Part shown: positions 17,047 through 26,127 of the stretch, in pieces
Layout of the letters: each line of letters begins with the position of its first letter
Numbering within the stretch: the first letter of the stretch is position 1
Source: Tabrizicola oligotrophica
Lineage (GTDB): Bacteria > Pseudomonadota > Alphaproteobacteria > Rhodobacterales > Rhodobacteraceae
Assembly (NCBI RefSeq): GCF_011008935.1
Contig: NZ_JAAIVJ010000003.1
Location: forward strand, 1-64,000
Length of the DNA: 64,000 bases
Direction of reading: 5' to 3'
Notes under the pieces: generated by a model
Seen by the model: the letters and a program-made list of their open reading frames with translations, nothing else
What the model was told of the DNA's origin: nothing
The model's database searches: none
Translations under genes and position numbers: made by a program

Positions 17047-17792
17047 GTCCTGTGCTGGACATCGCGGGTCTGGTGAAAACCTTCGGCGGGCTGACCGCCA
17101 CCGACCATGTGTCGCTGACTGTGGACACCGGCGAGATTCATGCCCTGATCGGCCCGAACGGCGCGGGCAAATCGACCCTCATCAACCAGATCTGCGGCGA
17201 GATCATTCCGAACGCCGGCCAGATCCACCTCGCCGGCCGCGACGTGACGCGCCTGCCCCCCGCCGGCCGGGTGGCATTGGGGCTGGGCCGGACCTTCCAG
17301 ATCACCTCGCTGCTGGACGACATGACGGTGCGCGAAAATCTCGGCCTTGCCATTCAGGCCCGCGAGGGCGGAAATTTCCGCATCTTTGACCGGGCCGCCA
17401 AGCGCAACGAGGTTTGGGACGAGGCCGACAGCGTGCTTGCCGGCTCGGCGCTGAGCGCGCGGGCCGGGGTCAAGGTCGCCGATCTTGCCCATGGCGAGAA
17501 GAAGCAGCTGGAGCTGCTGATGGCCCTGTCGCAGCGTCCCCGGGTGCTGCTGCTCGATGAGCCGATGGCGGGCCTGGGGCATGTGGAAAGCCAGCAGATG
17601 ATCGAAGCCTTGAACGCCGCGCGCGGCGAGTGCGCCATGCTGCTGGTCGAGCATGACATGGAGGCGGTCTTTGCGCTGGCCGACCGGATTTCGGTGCTGG
17701 TCTATGGCCGGATCATCGCCGCCGGCACGGCGGAGGAAATCCGCGCCAATCCGGCAGTGCGCGAAGCCTATCTGGGAGAGGAGGACGCCTGA
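17043..17792 (+). CDS. ABC transporter ATP-binding protein (LivG-like)
   Basis: A 249-residue ATPase. Walker A is GPNGAGKST (about 37-45), the signature region is VADLAHGEKKQLELLMAL, and Walker B is VLLLDEPMAG, followed by the LivG-type long insertion and VEHDMEAVF switch histidine. The signature LAHGEKK is the usual LivG variant of LSGGQ. It energises the importer together with the following LivF-like protein. It overlaps both neighbours by 4 and 1 bp. Confidence 0.9.
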   Translation: MSPVLDIAGLVKTFGGLTATDHVSLTVDTGEIHALIGPNGAGKSTLINQICGEIIPNAGQIHLAGRDVTRLPPAGRVALGLGRTFQITSLLDDMTVRENLGLAIQAREGGNFRIFDRAAKRNEVWDEADSVLAGSALSARAGVKVADLAHGEKKQLELLMALSQRPRVLLLDEPMAGLGHVESQQMIEALNAARGECAMLLVEHDMEAVFALADRISVLVYGRIIAAGTAEEIRANPAVREAYLGEEDA

Positions 17793-18493
17793 TGCTGTCG
17801 GTTCAGAATCTGCAAGCCGGCTATGGCGCCTCTCAGGTCTTGTTCGACATCTCGCTCGACATCCGGGAAGGCGAGGTTGTCACGCTGATGGGCCGCAACG
17901 GCATGGGCAAGACGACCACCGTGCGCACCATCATGGGGCTGCTTGGCCCGCGCGGCGGCGTGGTGGAATATGATGGCCGCGCCATCGGCGGCCTCGCGCC
18001 GGAAAAGGTGGCGCGGCTGGGCTTCGGACTGGTGCCCGAAGGCCGCCAGATCTTCCCGACGCTGACAGTGCGGGAAAATCTGGTCGCCACGGCGGCGAAC
18101 CGGCTGGGGGCAAAAGGGCCCTGGACGCTGGCCCGGATCTACGATCTTTTCCCGCGGCTGGGCGAACGGGCCGGCCAGCTTGCCGGCACGCTGTCGGGGG
18201 GCGAGCAACAGATGCTGGCGGTCGGTCGCGCGCTGATGACCAACCCGCGCCTGCTGATCCTTGATGAGGCGACCGAAGGTCTGGCTCCGGTGATCCGCGC
18301 CGAAATCTGGCATGTGGTGGAGCGGCTGAAGGCTGACGGCCAATCCATCCTGCTGATCGACAAGACATTTTCGGTACTGAAGCGCCTTGCCGACCGGCAT
18401 TTCATTCTGGAAAAGGGCCGCACGGTCTGGACCGGCACCGGCGCAGACCTGACCCGCGACCATGACCGCGTGCAGGGCTGGGTGGGGGTTTGA
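17792..18493 (+). CDS. ABC transporter ATP-binding protein (LivF-like)
   Basis: A 233-residue ATPase with Walker A MGRNGMGKTT (about 33-42), signature LSGGEQQMLAVGRAL, Walker B LLILDEATEGLAP and the downstream Asp-Lys (LLIDKTF) in place of the usual switch Glu-Gln/His. LivF proteins normally have VEQN here, so the D-K replacement is a small oddity. The start overlaps the LivG stop as TGATG, and the stop overlaps the next gene in the same way. Confidence 0.9.
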   Translation: MLSVQNLQAGYGASQVLFDISLDIREGEVVTLMGRNGMGKTTTVRTIMGLLGPRGGVVEYDGRAIGGLAPEKVARLGFGLVPEGRQIFPTLTVRENLVATAANRLGAKGPWTLARIYDLFPRLGERAGQLAGTLSGGEQQMLAVGRALMTNPRLLILDEATEGLAPVIRAEIWHVVERLKADGQSILLIDKTFSVLKRLADRHFILEKGRTVWTGTGADLTRDHDRVQGWVGV

Positions 18494-19272
18494 TGCGGTT
18501 GGTGCTGGTTGGCTGGGGCGCCATCAGCGCCGAAGTGGCGCGGCTTCTGGCCGCCCGCAAGGCGCCGGTCAAGCTGGTCGGCGTCGGGCAGCGCACCCCC
18601 GTGCAGAACCTGCCCTATCCGGCAATCGCCACACCATCCGACCTCGCCGCCTTTCACCCCGATCTGGTGGTCGAGGCCGCGGGCCGCTCCGCCGTTCTGC
18701 CCTGGGGCGAAGCCGCGCTTCAGGCGGGCGCCGATTTTGCCCCGGCCTCGACTTCGGCCTTTGCCGAGGACGCGCCACTTGACCGCCTGCTCACCCTTGC
18801 CCGCTCCCGGGGGCGGCAGGTGCTGATTCCGTCCGGCGCCCTGGGGGGTCTGGATGCGCTTTCCGCCGCCGCACGACAGCCGCTTGCCTGTGTCATCCAT
18901 GAAATCACCAAACCCGCCCTGGCATGGCGCGGCACCGAGGCCGAGGCGCTGTGCGATCTCTCCACCCTGACTCACCCGCACATCTTCTTTGAAGGCCCGG
19001 CACGCGAGGCCGCCCGGCGGTTCCCGCAGAATGCCAATGTCGCGTTGATTACCGCGCTGGCAGGCGTCGGCCCGGATGCAACCACCCTGCGGCTGGTCGC
19101 CGACCCGGCGGCGACAGGGAACCGCCACCGGCTGCTGGCAACCGGTGATTTCGGACGGATGGAGGTCACGCTCGACAATGCCCCCTTGCCCGGCAATCCG
19201 AAATCCTCGGCCCTGACCGCGCTGTCGCTGGTGCGGTTGATCGAGAACCGCGCAAGCCCTCTGGTGATCTGA
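18493..19272 (+). CDS. Aspartate-dehydrogenase-like NAD(P) oxidoreductase
   Basis: A 259-residue protein of the L-aspartate dehydrogenase (NadX/DUF108) family. The Rossmann motif is VLVGWGAISAEVA at the N-terminus. The AspDH domain pattern is present: FEGPAREAARRFPQNANVALITALAG...ATTLRLVADP...GNRHRL with the conserved catalytic histidine, and a final PGNPKSSALTALSLVRL. Known members deaminate L-aspartate or reduce iminoaspartate. In this cluster, tightly coupled to the importer and an arylformamidase-like gene, it may instead act on an amino or imino ring-cleavage product; the substrate is open. No nadA or nadC is nearby to suggest NAD synthesis. Confidence 0.8.
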   Translation: MRLVLVGWGAISAEVARLLAARKAPVKLVGVGQRTPVQNLPYPAIATPSDLAAFHPDLVVEAAGRSAVLPWGEAALQAGADFAPASTSAFAEDAPLDRLLTLARSRGRQVLIPSGALGGLDALSAAARQPLACVIHEITKPALAWRGTEAEALCDLSTLTHPHIFFEGPAREAARRFPQNANVALITALAGVGPDATTLRLVADPAATGNRHRLLATGDFGRMEVTLDNAPLPGNPKSSALTALSLVRLIENRASPLVI

Positions 19273-20123
19273 TGCTGCAAGACGAAGCCCTGCTGCCCCG
19301 CGCCGATCTGGACGCCGACTACACGGCCCGCGCGACGGTCACGGATGCCGAGTTCACCGCCATCATCGGACGTTATCAGCGCCTGACCGAAGCGGCGCAG
19401 GCCCAGTTGGCCGATTGGTCCGAGATCGAATTCAGCCGCGAGTCCGGCCTGAAACTCGACCTCTACGGCCGCAAGACCGGCGAGTTGCGCCCTTTGGTGG
19501 TGTTTATCCACGGCGGCTACTGGCGTGCGCTGGGGCGGGAACATTCGGGCTTTGCCGCGCCGATGCTCGCAGCCCACGGCATTGCCTGCGCGGTTCCCGA
19601 TTACCGGCTAGCCCCTGCAGTTTCAATCACCCGGATCATCGCGGACTGTCGCCGCGCGATTGCCCATCTGTGGACGAACGCCGAAGCCCTTGGCATAGAC
19701 CGCGACCGCATCGTGGTGACAGGCTCGTCGGCCGGGGGCCATCTGGCCGCCGCCATGGCGCAGCCCGGCTGGCAAGCGGCGCTTGGCCTGCCCGATCAGC
19801 CCTTGCATGGTTGCCTGCCGGTTTCCGGCCTGTTCGAGCTCGCCCCCCTCGCCGCCAGCCATGTGCAGGACTGGATGCGCTTTACCGCCGAGGAACTTGG
19901 TCAAAGCCCGATGCGACATCTGCCGCAAGGTCTGCGGGGCGTGGTGGCTCTCGCCGCCGACAGGGGCGAGAGCGCCGGGTTTCACCGCCAGTCCGAAGCC
20001 TTTGCCGCCCTGACCGGCTGGCCGCTCCTGCAGATCGCAGGGCGCAACCATTTCGACGTGATCCTTGACCTGGCCGATGCCGAGTCCGCGCTTTTCAAGG
20101 CGCTCGTCGGGCTGACCGCCTGA
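19272..20123 (+). CDS. Arylformamidase-like alpha/beta hydrolase
   Basis: A 283-residue alpha/beta hydrolase. It has the oxyanion motif HGGYW (residues 77-81), nucleophile serine in GSSAGGHLAA and the terminal histidine in GRNHFDVILDL. HGGYW and NHFD together are typical of kynurenine-formamidase (AFMID-type) enzymes, which remove formyl from N-formylkynurenine or other aryl formamides. Coupled by TGATG to the preceding dehydrogenase gene, it is the last gene of the transporter operon. A formylated or otherwise acylated aromatic amine is therefore a plausible nutrient, but that is inference. Confidence 0.8.
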   Translation: MLQDEALLPRADLDADYTARATVTDAEFTAIIGRYQRLTEAAQAQLADWSEIEFSRESGLKLDLYGRKTGELRPLVVFIHGGYWRALGREHSGFAAPMLAAHGIACAVPDYRLAPAVSITRIIADCRRAIAHLWTNAEALGIDRDRIVVTGSSAGGHLAAAMAQPGWQAALGLPDQPLHGCLPVSGLFELAPLAASHVQDWMRFTAEELGQSPMRHLPQGLRGVVALAADRGESAGFHRQSEAFAALTGWPLLQIAGRNHFDVILDLADAESALFKALVGLTA

Positions 20124-20236
20124 CAATCTGCACCGCAAGACAAGCAGCCGGGGTTGCACTGGCATCATATAAATTCTACTTCGTGAATGTTTTTTGGGGC
20201 ACCTGCCCCGCCGCCCCCGATCTGGTGACATGACCG

Positions 20237-22081
20237 ATGCCGCATTTGCCGCCCTCCGTTCTTGACCGCGTTCTGCCAATCCGGAGCTGGGCGCGGGTCT
20301 ATTCCCGGCAGGATCTGTCACGCGACGGGCTTGCCGCGGTGATCGTCACGGTCATGCTGATCCCGCAGTCGCTGGCCTATGCCATGCTGGCGGGCATGCC
20401 ACCCGAGGCCGGGATCTATGCCTCGATCCTGCCGATCATCGCCTATGCGCTGTTCGGCTCCAGCCGGGTGCTGGCAGTGGGGCCGGTTGCCGTGGTGTCG
20501 CTGATGACCGCCGCCGCGCTGGGTGAGGTGGCGGAGGCCGGAACCGCCACCTACGCCAGCGCCGCCTTGACGCTGGCCGCGCTGTCCGGGGCGATGCTTC
20601 TGGCCATGGGTCTGATGCGCATGGGCTTCGTCGCCAACTTCCTGTCCCATCCGGTGATTGCAGGGTTCATCACCGCCTCGGGTATCCTGATCGCCATGGG
20701 CCAGCTTGGACCGCTTCTGGGGATAGGGGTCAAAGGAGCCTCTTTGCCCGAGTTGCTGGACGGTATCGGCGGCAAGATCACGGGCCTCAGTTGGCGCACC
20801 ACCCTGATCGGGGGCCTGTCGCTGGCGTTCCTCACCTGGGTGCGGCGGCACATGAAGGCCACGCTGCGCGGGGCGGGCGCCGGACCGGTTCTCGCCGATG
20901 CCCTGGCCAAATCTGGCCCGGTCCTTGCGGTCGTCGCCTCTACCCTCGCCGTCTGGGCGCTGGAATGGCAGGACGCGGGCGTTGCCGTGGTGGGCCACGT
21001 TCCCGCCGCACTGCCCCCCTTCACCCTGCCCGGATTTTCCCTTGCCCTGATCCGCGAGCTTGCCCTGCCCGCGCTGCTGATTTCGGTGGTGGGGTTCGTC
21101 GAATCCGTTTCGGTGGCGCAAACCCTTGCAGCGCGCAAACGCCAGCGCATCCAGCCGGATCAGGAATTGATCGGCCTTGGCGCGGCCAATCTTGCCGCCG
21201 GCTTCTCGGGCGGATTTCCGGTGACAGGCGGCTTTGCGCGGTCGGTCGTCAATGCCGATGCGGGGGCCGTCACGCCGGCGGCGGGCATCTTCACCGCCCT
21301 CGGCCTGGCCTTTGCCGGGCTGGTGCTGACGCCACTGCTCCACTTCCTGCCCAAGGCCACACTGGCCGCCACCATCATCATCGCCGTTCTGGGTCTTGTG
21401 GACCTGTCGATCCTGCGCCGTGCCTTCGGCTATTCCCGCGCCGATTTCACCGCGGTTGCCGGAACCATCCTTGTCACCCTGCTTTTCGGCGTCGAGGCCG
21501 GAATTTCCGCCGGCGTCCTTCTGTCCATCGGGTTGCACCTGTGGCGCTCTTCGCGCCCGCATGTGGCCGAGGTCGGACTCGTCGCAGGCACCGAGCATTT
21601 CCGCAACATCCTGCGTCACCGGGTCATCACCGACCCCGCAGTCGTCACGCTGCGCATCGACGAAAGCCTGTATTTCGCCAACACCCGCTATCTGGAAGAG
21701 CTGATCCTGCAGCGCAGCGCCAATGCGCCTGGCCTGCGCCACGTCATCCTGATGTGTTCGGCGGTGAACGAAATCGACATGACTGCGCTGGACGCGCTGG
21801 AGGCGCTGAACCATCATCTCAGGGACCGGGGCATCTCGCTCAACCTGTCCGAGGTCAAGGGCCCGGTGATGGACCGGCTGCAACGCACCAGTTTCCTAGA
21901 CCAGCTGACGGGGAGCGTGTTTCTCAGCCAGCATGAGGCCTTCCGGGTGCTGACCACCCGCGCCGGAGAGGGGCTGGACGCCCGGCCCGGCCCAAGGCAA
22001 TCTGGCGGGGCAAGGGGGGCATGCGATGGACCTGAATTCCGATCTGGGCGAGGGCTTTGGCCCCTGGGCAATGGGCGATGA
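20237..22081 (+). CDS. SulP-family anion transporter with STAS domain
   Basis: A 614-residue inner-membrane transporter. The SulP core (about 30-440) opens with DGLAAVIVTVMLIPQSLAYAMLAGMPPEAGIYAS and contains the GGFPVTGGFARSVVN segment. A cytosolic STAS domain (about 455-570) follows. Family substrates are sulfate, bicarbonate or dicarboxylates; none can be chosen here. The last 18 codons run into the start of pxpA in another frame, so the C-terminal tail after about residue 595 is probably disordered and tolerated. No close promoter motif was recognised in the 113-bp upstream gap, which is AT-richer than its surroundings. Confidence 0.87.
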   Translation: MPHLPPSVLDRVLPIRSWARVYSRQDLSRDGLAAVIVTVMLIPQSLAYAMLAGMPPEAGIYASILPIIAYALFGSSRVLAVGPVAVVSLMTAAALGEVAEAGTATYASAALTLAALSGAMLLAMGLMRMGFVANFLSHPVIAGFITASGILIAMGQLGPLLGIGVKGASLPELLDGIGGKITGLSWRTTLIGGLSLAFLTWVRRHMKATLRGAGAGPVLADALAKSGPVLAVVASTLAVWALEWQDAGVAVVGHVPAALPPFTLPGFSLALIRELALPALLISVVGFVESVSVAQTLAARKRQRIQPDQELIGLGAANLAAGFSGGFPVTGGFARSVVNADAGAVTPAAGIFTALGLAFAGLVLTPLLHFLPKATLAATIIIAVLGLVDLSILRRAFGYSRADFTAVAGTILVTLLFGVEAGISAGVLLSIGLHLWRSSRPHVAEVGLVAGTEHFRNILRHRVITDPAVVTLRIDESLYFANTRYLEELILQRSANAPGLRHVILMCSAVNEIDMTALDALEALNHHLRDRGISLNLSEVKGPVMDRLQRTSFLDQLTGSVFLSQHEAFRVLTTRAGEGLDARPGPRQSGGARGACDGPEFRSGRGLWPLGNGR

Positions 22082-22778
22082 TGCGGCGATGCTGGGCATC
22101 GTCACCTCGGCCAACATCGCCTGCGGCGGCCACGCGAGCGATCCTGACACCATGTTTGCCACGCTGCGCATGGCGGCGGAAAAGGGGGTCTGCATCGGGG
22201 CGCATCCGGGCTATGCCGACCGTCTGGGCTTTGGCCGCCGGGTGATCCCGATGGAGCCGGCCGAGATTGCCCGCATGGTCGCCGCGCAGGTTGGCGCGTT
22301 GCAGGGCGTGGCGGCCTTGGCCGGGGCGAAAGTGGCCTATGTCAAGGCCCACGGCGCCCTGGCCAATCTGGCCGCCGACCGGCGCGAGGTGGCCGATGCC
22401 ATTGCAGGCGCCGTCAAGGCCTTGCCGGGCGGGCTGGCCATCCTTGCGATTTCCGGCACTGAACTGGAGGCTGCCGGCCGCGCCGCCGATTTGCCCACCT
22501 TCTCGGAAATCTTCGCTGACCGCGCCTATCTGCCCAACGGCCGCCTCGTGCCGCGATCGCGTCCCGACGCGATGATCCTTGGTGCGAAAGCCGCCGCAGA
22601 CCGGCTGATCGACTTCCTGGACAGCGGTCGGATGCCGGTGATCGGGGGCGATCCGATACCCTTGGCCGCGCAATCAATCTGCGTGCATGGCGACAGTCCC
22701 GAGGCGGTGGCCATGGCCGCCGAGATCCGCGCCCGGCTGACGGCGGCGGGGGTGAAGCTGGCCCCGTTCCGGGCATGA
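22026..22778 (+). CDS. pxpA: 5-oxoprolinase subunit A
   Basis: A 250-residue LamB/YcsF-family protein, part of the PxpABC complex that hydrolyses 5-oxoproline (pyroglutamate) to glutamate with ATP. The signature MDLNSDLGEGFG at the N-terminus and NIACGGHA with the metal-region histidine are diagnostic, as is VKAHGALAN. ATG 22026 has AAGGGGGG nine bases upstream. The start lies 56 bp inside the SulP gene, and the stop overlaps pxpB by ATGA. Confidence 0.93.
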   Translation: MDLNSDLGEGFGPWAMGDDAAMLGIVTSANIACGGHASDPDTMFATLRMAAEKGVCIGAHPGYADRLGFGRRVIPMEPAEIARMVAAQVGALQGVAALAGAKVAYVKAHGALANLAADRREVADAIAGAVKALPGGLAILAISGTELEAAGRAADLPTFSEIFADRAYLPNGRLVPRSRPDAMILGAKAAADRLIDFLDSGRMPVIGGDPIPLAAQSICVHGDSPEAVAMAAEIRARLTAAGVKLAPFRA

Positions 22779-23422
22779 CGCAGGCTCCCCTGTTCCGCCC
22801 CGTGGCCGAACATGGCCTGCTGGTCGAATTTGGCGACCGGCTGGAGGAGGCCACACATGCCGCCGTGCTGCGGCTTGACCAGGCGCTGGCGGCCGACCCT
22901 TTCCCCGGATTTGCCGAGGCTATTCCGGCCTATGTCAACCTTCTGGTACGGTTTGACCCCTTGGTCACCGACCATGTCCGGGTCGCGGCCCACCTTCAAG
23001 CCCTGTTGCGCCAACCGGCGGGCGCGGCGCAGGCCGGCGCGCTTCGCACCGTGGATGTCGTCTATGACGGCCCTGATCTGGCCGAGGTCGCAGCGCTGAG
23101 CGGCCTGACCACCGGACAGGTGATTGCCACCCATCTTTCGGGCGCATATCGCGTCGCGCTTTACGGTTTTGCGCCGGGTTATGCCTACCTTTCCGGCCTG
23201 CCCGATCCGATCCGCCTGCCGCGGAAAGAGGCCGCCATCCGGGGAGTTCCCGCCGGGTCGGTCATCATTGCCGCGGGGCAATGCATCGTCACCACGCTGA
23301 CCATGCCCACCGGCTGGTGGATCATCGGCCATTCGCCGACACCGATCCTTGATCCGAACGGCCCGCGACCTTTCCTGTTCGATGTCGGCGACCGGGTGCA
23401 ATTCCGGCAGGTAACGGCATGA
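22775..23422 (+). CDS. pxpB: 5-oxoprolinase subunit B
   Basis: A 215-residue KipI/PxpB-family protein (carboxyltransferase C/D domain fold) that partners PxpC. Recognisable segments are the AEHGLLVEFGD opening, YGFAPGYAYLSGLP, LPRKEAAIRGVPAGSVIIA and TGWWIIGHSP. It overlaps both neighbours by 4 bp, consistent with a translationally coupled three-gene operon. Confidence 0.93.
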   Translation: MTQAPLFRPVAEHGLLVEFGDRLEEATHAAVLRLDQALAADPFPGFAEAIPAYVNLLVRFDPLVTDHVRVAAHLQALLRQPAGAAQAGALRTVDVVYDGPDLAEVAALSGLTTGQVIATHLSGAYRVALYGFAPGYAYLSGLPDPIRLPRKEAAIRGVPAGSVIIAAGQCIVTTLTMPTGWWIIGHSPTPILDPNGPRPFLFDVGDRVQFRQVTA

Positions 23423-24369
23423 CGGCGCGTCTGCAGATCCGCTTTGCCGGGCCGCATGTCTCGGTGCAGGACGGCGGGCGCCCCGGTCTTGCGCGCTTTG
23501 GCGTGCCGCAGTCGGGGCCGATGGACCGCACCGCACTGGCGGCGGCCAATCTTGCGCTCGGCAATCCGGCAGGGGCGGCCTGCATCGAGGTATCGCTGGG
23601 CGGCCTGACGCTGGAGTGCCGCGAAGGGCAGGTCAGCTTTGCCATCGCCGGAGGAGGATTCATCGTGGAGCATGCCGGGCGCAAGTCCGGTGCGTGGCAG
23701 GTCGCCACCCTGCGCGCGGGCGAGATCCTTACCCTGCGCCCCGGACCTTGGGGGGCGTGGTGTTATCTCGCCTTCGCCGGAGACTTGCAGGCCCCCACCT
23801 GGTTGAATTCCCGGGCCACCCATTCGCAATCGGGTTTCGGCGGCGGCAAACTGACGACCGGCGGCACGGTTGACATTGCTGCGCCCCGCCTCGTGCCCCA
23901 CCTTGCGCCCGACGCCCCGCTGCCCTGCCCGCCGTTCGTCCGCCCGTTGCGGGAAATCCGCGCCACGCTTGGCCCGCAGGACCGGTTCTTCACCCCCGAC
24001 CAGATCGCAGCCCTCGAAGGCGCGGTCTGGCGGATGTCGGGCGCCTATGACCGGATGGGCGTGCGCCTGTCGGGGCCGAAGCTGCCCCCCGATGCGCCTT
24101 TGGACATGCCCTCCGAACCCGTTGCGCGTGGCTCGGTACAGGTGGCCGGGGACGGCGTCGCAACCGTGCTTCTGGCCGACCACCAGACCACCGGAGGCTA
24201 TCCGAAGATCGCCACTGTGCTGGATGCCGATCTTGACCGCTTCGCCCAGTTGCGCCCGGGCGAGGCGTTCCAGTTTCGTCTGGTTTCCCCCGCCGAGGCC
24301 GTTGCCCATGCCCGTCTCATGGCCCGCCTGCGGACAACCTGGCTCGCCTCGCTTGGCCGTCAGCGATAG
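23419..24369 (+). CDS. pxpC: 5-oxoprolinase subunit C
   Basis: A 316-residue KipA/PxpC-family protein (carboxyltransferase A/B fold). It has the opening VSVQDGGRPGLARFGVPQSGPMDR, the AYDRMGVRLSG segment and LADHQTTGGYPKIATV, all typical. It completes the oxoprolinase complex for pyroglutamate detoxification or use. Its last 10 bp overlap the convergent pcaQ gene. Confidence 0.93.
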   Translation: MTARLQIRFAGPHVSVQDGGRPGLARFGVPQSGPMDRTALAAANLALGNPAGAACIEVSLGGLTLECREGQVSFAIAGGGFIVEHAGRKSGAWQVATLRAGEILTLRPGPWGAWCYLAFAGDLQAPTWLNSRATHSQSGFGGGKLTTGGTVDIAAPRLVPHLAPDAPLPCPPFVRPLREIRATLGPQDRFFTPDQIAALEGAVWRMSGAYDRMGVRLSGPKLPPDAPLDMPSEPVARGSVQVAGDGVATVLLADHQTTGGYPKIATVLDADLDRFAQLRPGEAFQFRLVSPAEAVAHARLMARLRTTWLASLGRQR

Positions 24370-25283
24370 AGCCCGGCCTGCGCCCCCTCTCGCGCCAGCT
24401 GCATCAAGAGATCCAACGCCGGCGACGTCGCCCCCGCCTGCCGCCGGGTGATGCCCACCGCTCCGGCGAGATAGCGGGCGTCGGTCGGCAGAACTGCAAG
24501 ATCGCCGCGGTCAAGGTCTTCGGCCACCACCCCGCGCGAGATGAACCACAGCGCGTCGGACCCCAGCAGAACCCCGCGCGCCAAGGGCAGCGCGACGGCC
24601 TCGATCGCAGGCCGGACCAGACCTAGCCCGAGACTGACCAGATAGTCATCCACCGCCCCCCGGATGATCGCGCCTTCGGGCGGCAGGATCAGAGGGCAAG
24701 CGGCCAGCGCGGCGCGGGTGTCGCCGATCAACGGATGGCCGGAGCGGGCAACCAGCACGATCTCTTCGTCATAAAGATGTTCGAATGCCAGCCCCGCCAC
24801 CTCGCGCGCACCGGGCAGACGGCCAAGCATCAGGTCGATGGTGCCATCGCGCAAAAGCCCGGTCAGATAGCTGTGCGGGCCGGTGATGACCGACAGCAGC
24901 ACCTCGGGCGCCAGATCACGCAGGCGCAAGGCGATGCGGGGGAACAGCCTTGTCGCGGCGGTGGGCAGGACCCCCACCGTCAGCCGCCCCTGCCCTGCGC
25001 CGGGATGCAGCGACGCCGCCGCGGTCTCCAGCGCCTGCAAGGCAAGGCTCGCATGCTGGCGAAAGCGCCCGCCCTGTTCGGTCAACACCATCCGCCGGCT
25101 CTCGCGCCGAAACAGCGGCACACCCAGCAGCATCTCCGCCTCGGCAAGCGTCCGGGACAGCGCGGGCTGGGTGATGCCCTGAGCCCGGGCGACCTGCGAC
25201 AGGCTTCCCGTTGCCGCAATATCCAGAACTGCACGGATATGGCGCAGTTTCAGGCCGGGGTGTATGCCCGTATGGTTATGCAT
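24360..25283 (-). CDS. pcaQ: LysR-family regulator of protocatechuate genes
   Basis: A 307-residue LysR regulator with an N-terminal helix-turn-helix (GSLSQVARAQGITQPALSRTLAEAE) and an effector domain of the PcaQ/GbpR type (GVLPTAATRLFPRIA). It is divergent from pcaD, the classic position of pcaQ, whose product activates pca genes with beta-carboxymuconate as co-inducer. ATG 25283 was chosen over an upstream TTG at 25313 because it begins the family-typical short N-terminus. Confidence 0.88.
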   Translation of the reverse strand: MHNHTGIHPGLKLRHIRAVLDIAATGSLSQVARAQGITQPALSRTLAEAEMLLGVPLFRRESRRMVLTEQGGRFRQHASLALQALETAAASLHPGAGQGRLTVGVLPTAATRLFPRIALRLRDLAPEVLLSVITGPHSYLTGLLRDGTIDLMLGRLPGAREVAGLAFEHLYDEEIVLVARSGHPLIGDTRAALAACPLILPPEGAIIRGAVDDYLVSLGLGLVRPAIEAVALPLARGVLLGSDALWFISRGVVAEDLDRGDLAVLPTDARYLAGAVGITRRQAGATSPALDLLMQLAREGAQAGLYR

Positions 25284-25350
25284 ATTTGCCAATTTTGCAT
25301 TATCCCGCGCCAAGCTTGCTTGTTAGATTATGCATCAAGGGGAGAGACCC
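25277..25350. promoter_or_regulatory. Divergent pcaQ/pcaD control region
   Basis: This AT-rich intergenic segment carries an imperfect dyad, GGTTATGCAT facing TTGCATTATCC (25275-25306), and a further TTATGCATC at 25328-25336. PcaQ sites in rhizobia contain ATAACC-type half-sites, and GGTTAT is the complement of one. The pcaD ribosome site (aggggagag, 25337-25345) closes the region. Confidence 0.45.
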
Positions 25351-26127
25351 ATGCAAGTTCTGACACGGCCCTGGGGGGCGATGCATTACCGGCTTGATGG
25401 CGCAGCCACGGGAAAGACTGTGGTGTTCGCCAATTCGCTTGGCACCGACCTGCGGCTGTGGGATGCGCTTGTGCCGCTTTTGCCAAAGGATTTGCGGCTG
25501 GTGCGCTATGACAAGCGCGGGCATGGGCTGTCTGATCTGGGCGGGCCGGTCTCGGCGGCGGACCTTGCCGACGACGCCGCCGCGCTGATCGACCATCTCG
25601 GCGGGCCGGTGGTGTTCGTCGGCCTGTCCATCGGCGGATTGATTGCGCAAGCCTTGGCGGCGCGGCGGCCTGACCTGCTGCACGCCGTGGTGATTTCCAA
25701 TTCCGCGGCGAAACTGGGCACGCCGGACAGTTGGCGGGCGCGGATTGATGCCGTCCGCGCCCACGGCCTTGCCAGCATAGCCGATGCGGTGATGGAGCGC
25801 TGGTTCGCCCCTGCCTTCCGCAACAGCCCGGCCGTAATCCCTTGGCGCAACATGATGATCCGCACCCCGGCCGAGGGCTACATCGCCGCCTGCGGCGCCT
25901 TGGCAGCGGCCGACCAGACCGAGGCCACGCGCGCCCTGCGCCTGCCGGCGCTGGTGATTGCGGGGGCCGAAGATGGCTCCACCCCGCCCGATCTGGTACG
26001 GGCCACGGCAGCGTTGATCCCCGGCGCGGAATTCCACGTCATCCCCGGCACCGGGCATCTGCCCTGCGTCGAAAACCCCGCCGCCTATGCCGCGATCCTT
26101 ACCCCCTTTCTCAAGGCCCACGCATGA
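25351..26127 (+). CDS. pcaD: 3-oxoadipate enol-lactonase
   Basis: A 258-residue alpha/beta hydrolase that opens beta-ketoadipate enol-lactone to beta-ketoadipate. The nucleophile Ser93 lies in VGLSIGG, the acid in AGAEDGSTP and the histidine in PGTGHLPCVENP. The opening segment FANSLGTDLRLWD and YDKRGHGLSD are typical of PcaD. ATG 25351 follows an AGGGGAGAG site; ATG 25330 lacks one. First gene of the pcaDCHG operon, overlapping pcaC by ATGA. Confidence 0.93.
   Translation: MQVLTRPWGAMHYRLDGAATGKTVVFANSLGTDLRLWDALVPLLPKDLRLVRYDKRGHGLSDLGGPVSAADLADDAAALIDHLGGPVVFVGLSIGGLIAQALAARRPDLLHAVVISNSAAKLGTPDSWRARIDAVRAHGLASIADAVMERWFAPAFRNSPAVIPWRNMMIRTPAEGYIAACGALAAADQTEATRALRLPALVIAGAEDGSTPPDLVRATAALIPGAEFHVIPGTGHLPCVENPAAYAAILTPFLKAHA

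Noticed and set aside
18493-19272. NAD synthesis role for the AspDH-like gene (with quinolinate from the dioxygenase)
   Set aside because: AspDH and 3-hydroxyanthranilate dioxygenase both can lead to quinolinate, but no nadA or nadC is near and a dedicated importer plus lyase and dehydrogenase point to catabolism.
20318-21883. A 521-codon open frame antisense to the SulP transporter
   Set aside because: It is rich in His, Gln and Gly with no family pattern, as expected from the complement of a high-GC gene; the plus-strand frame has a clear SulP-STAS protein.
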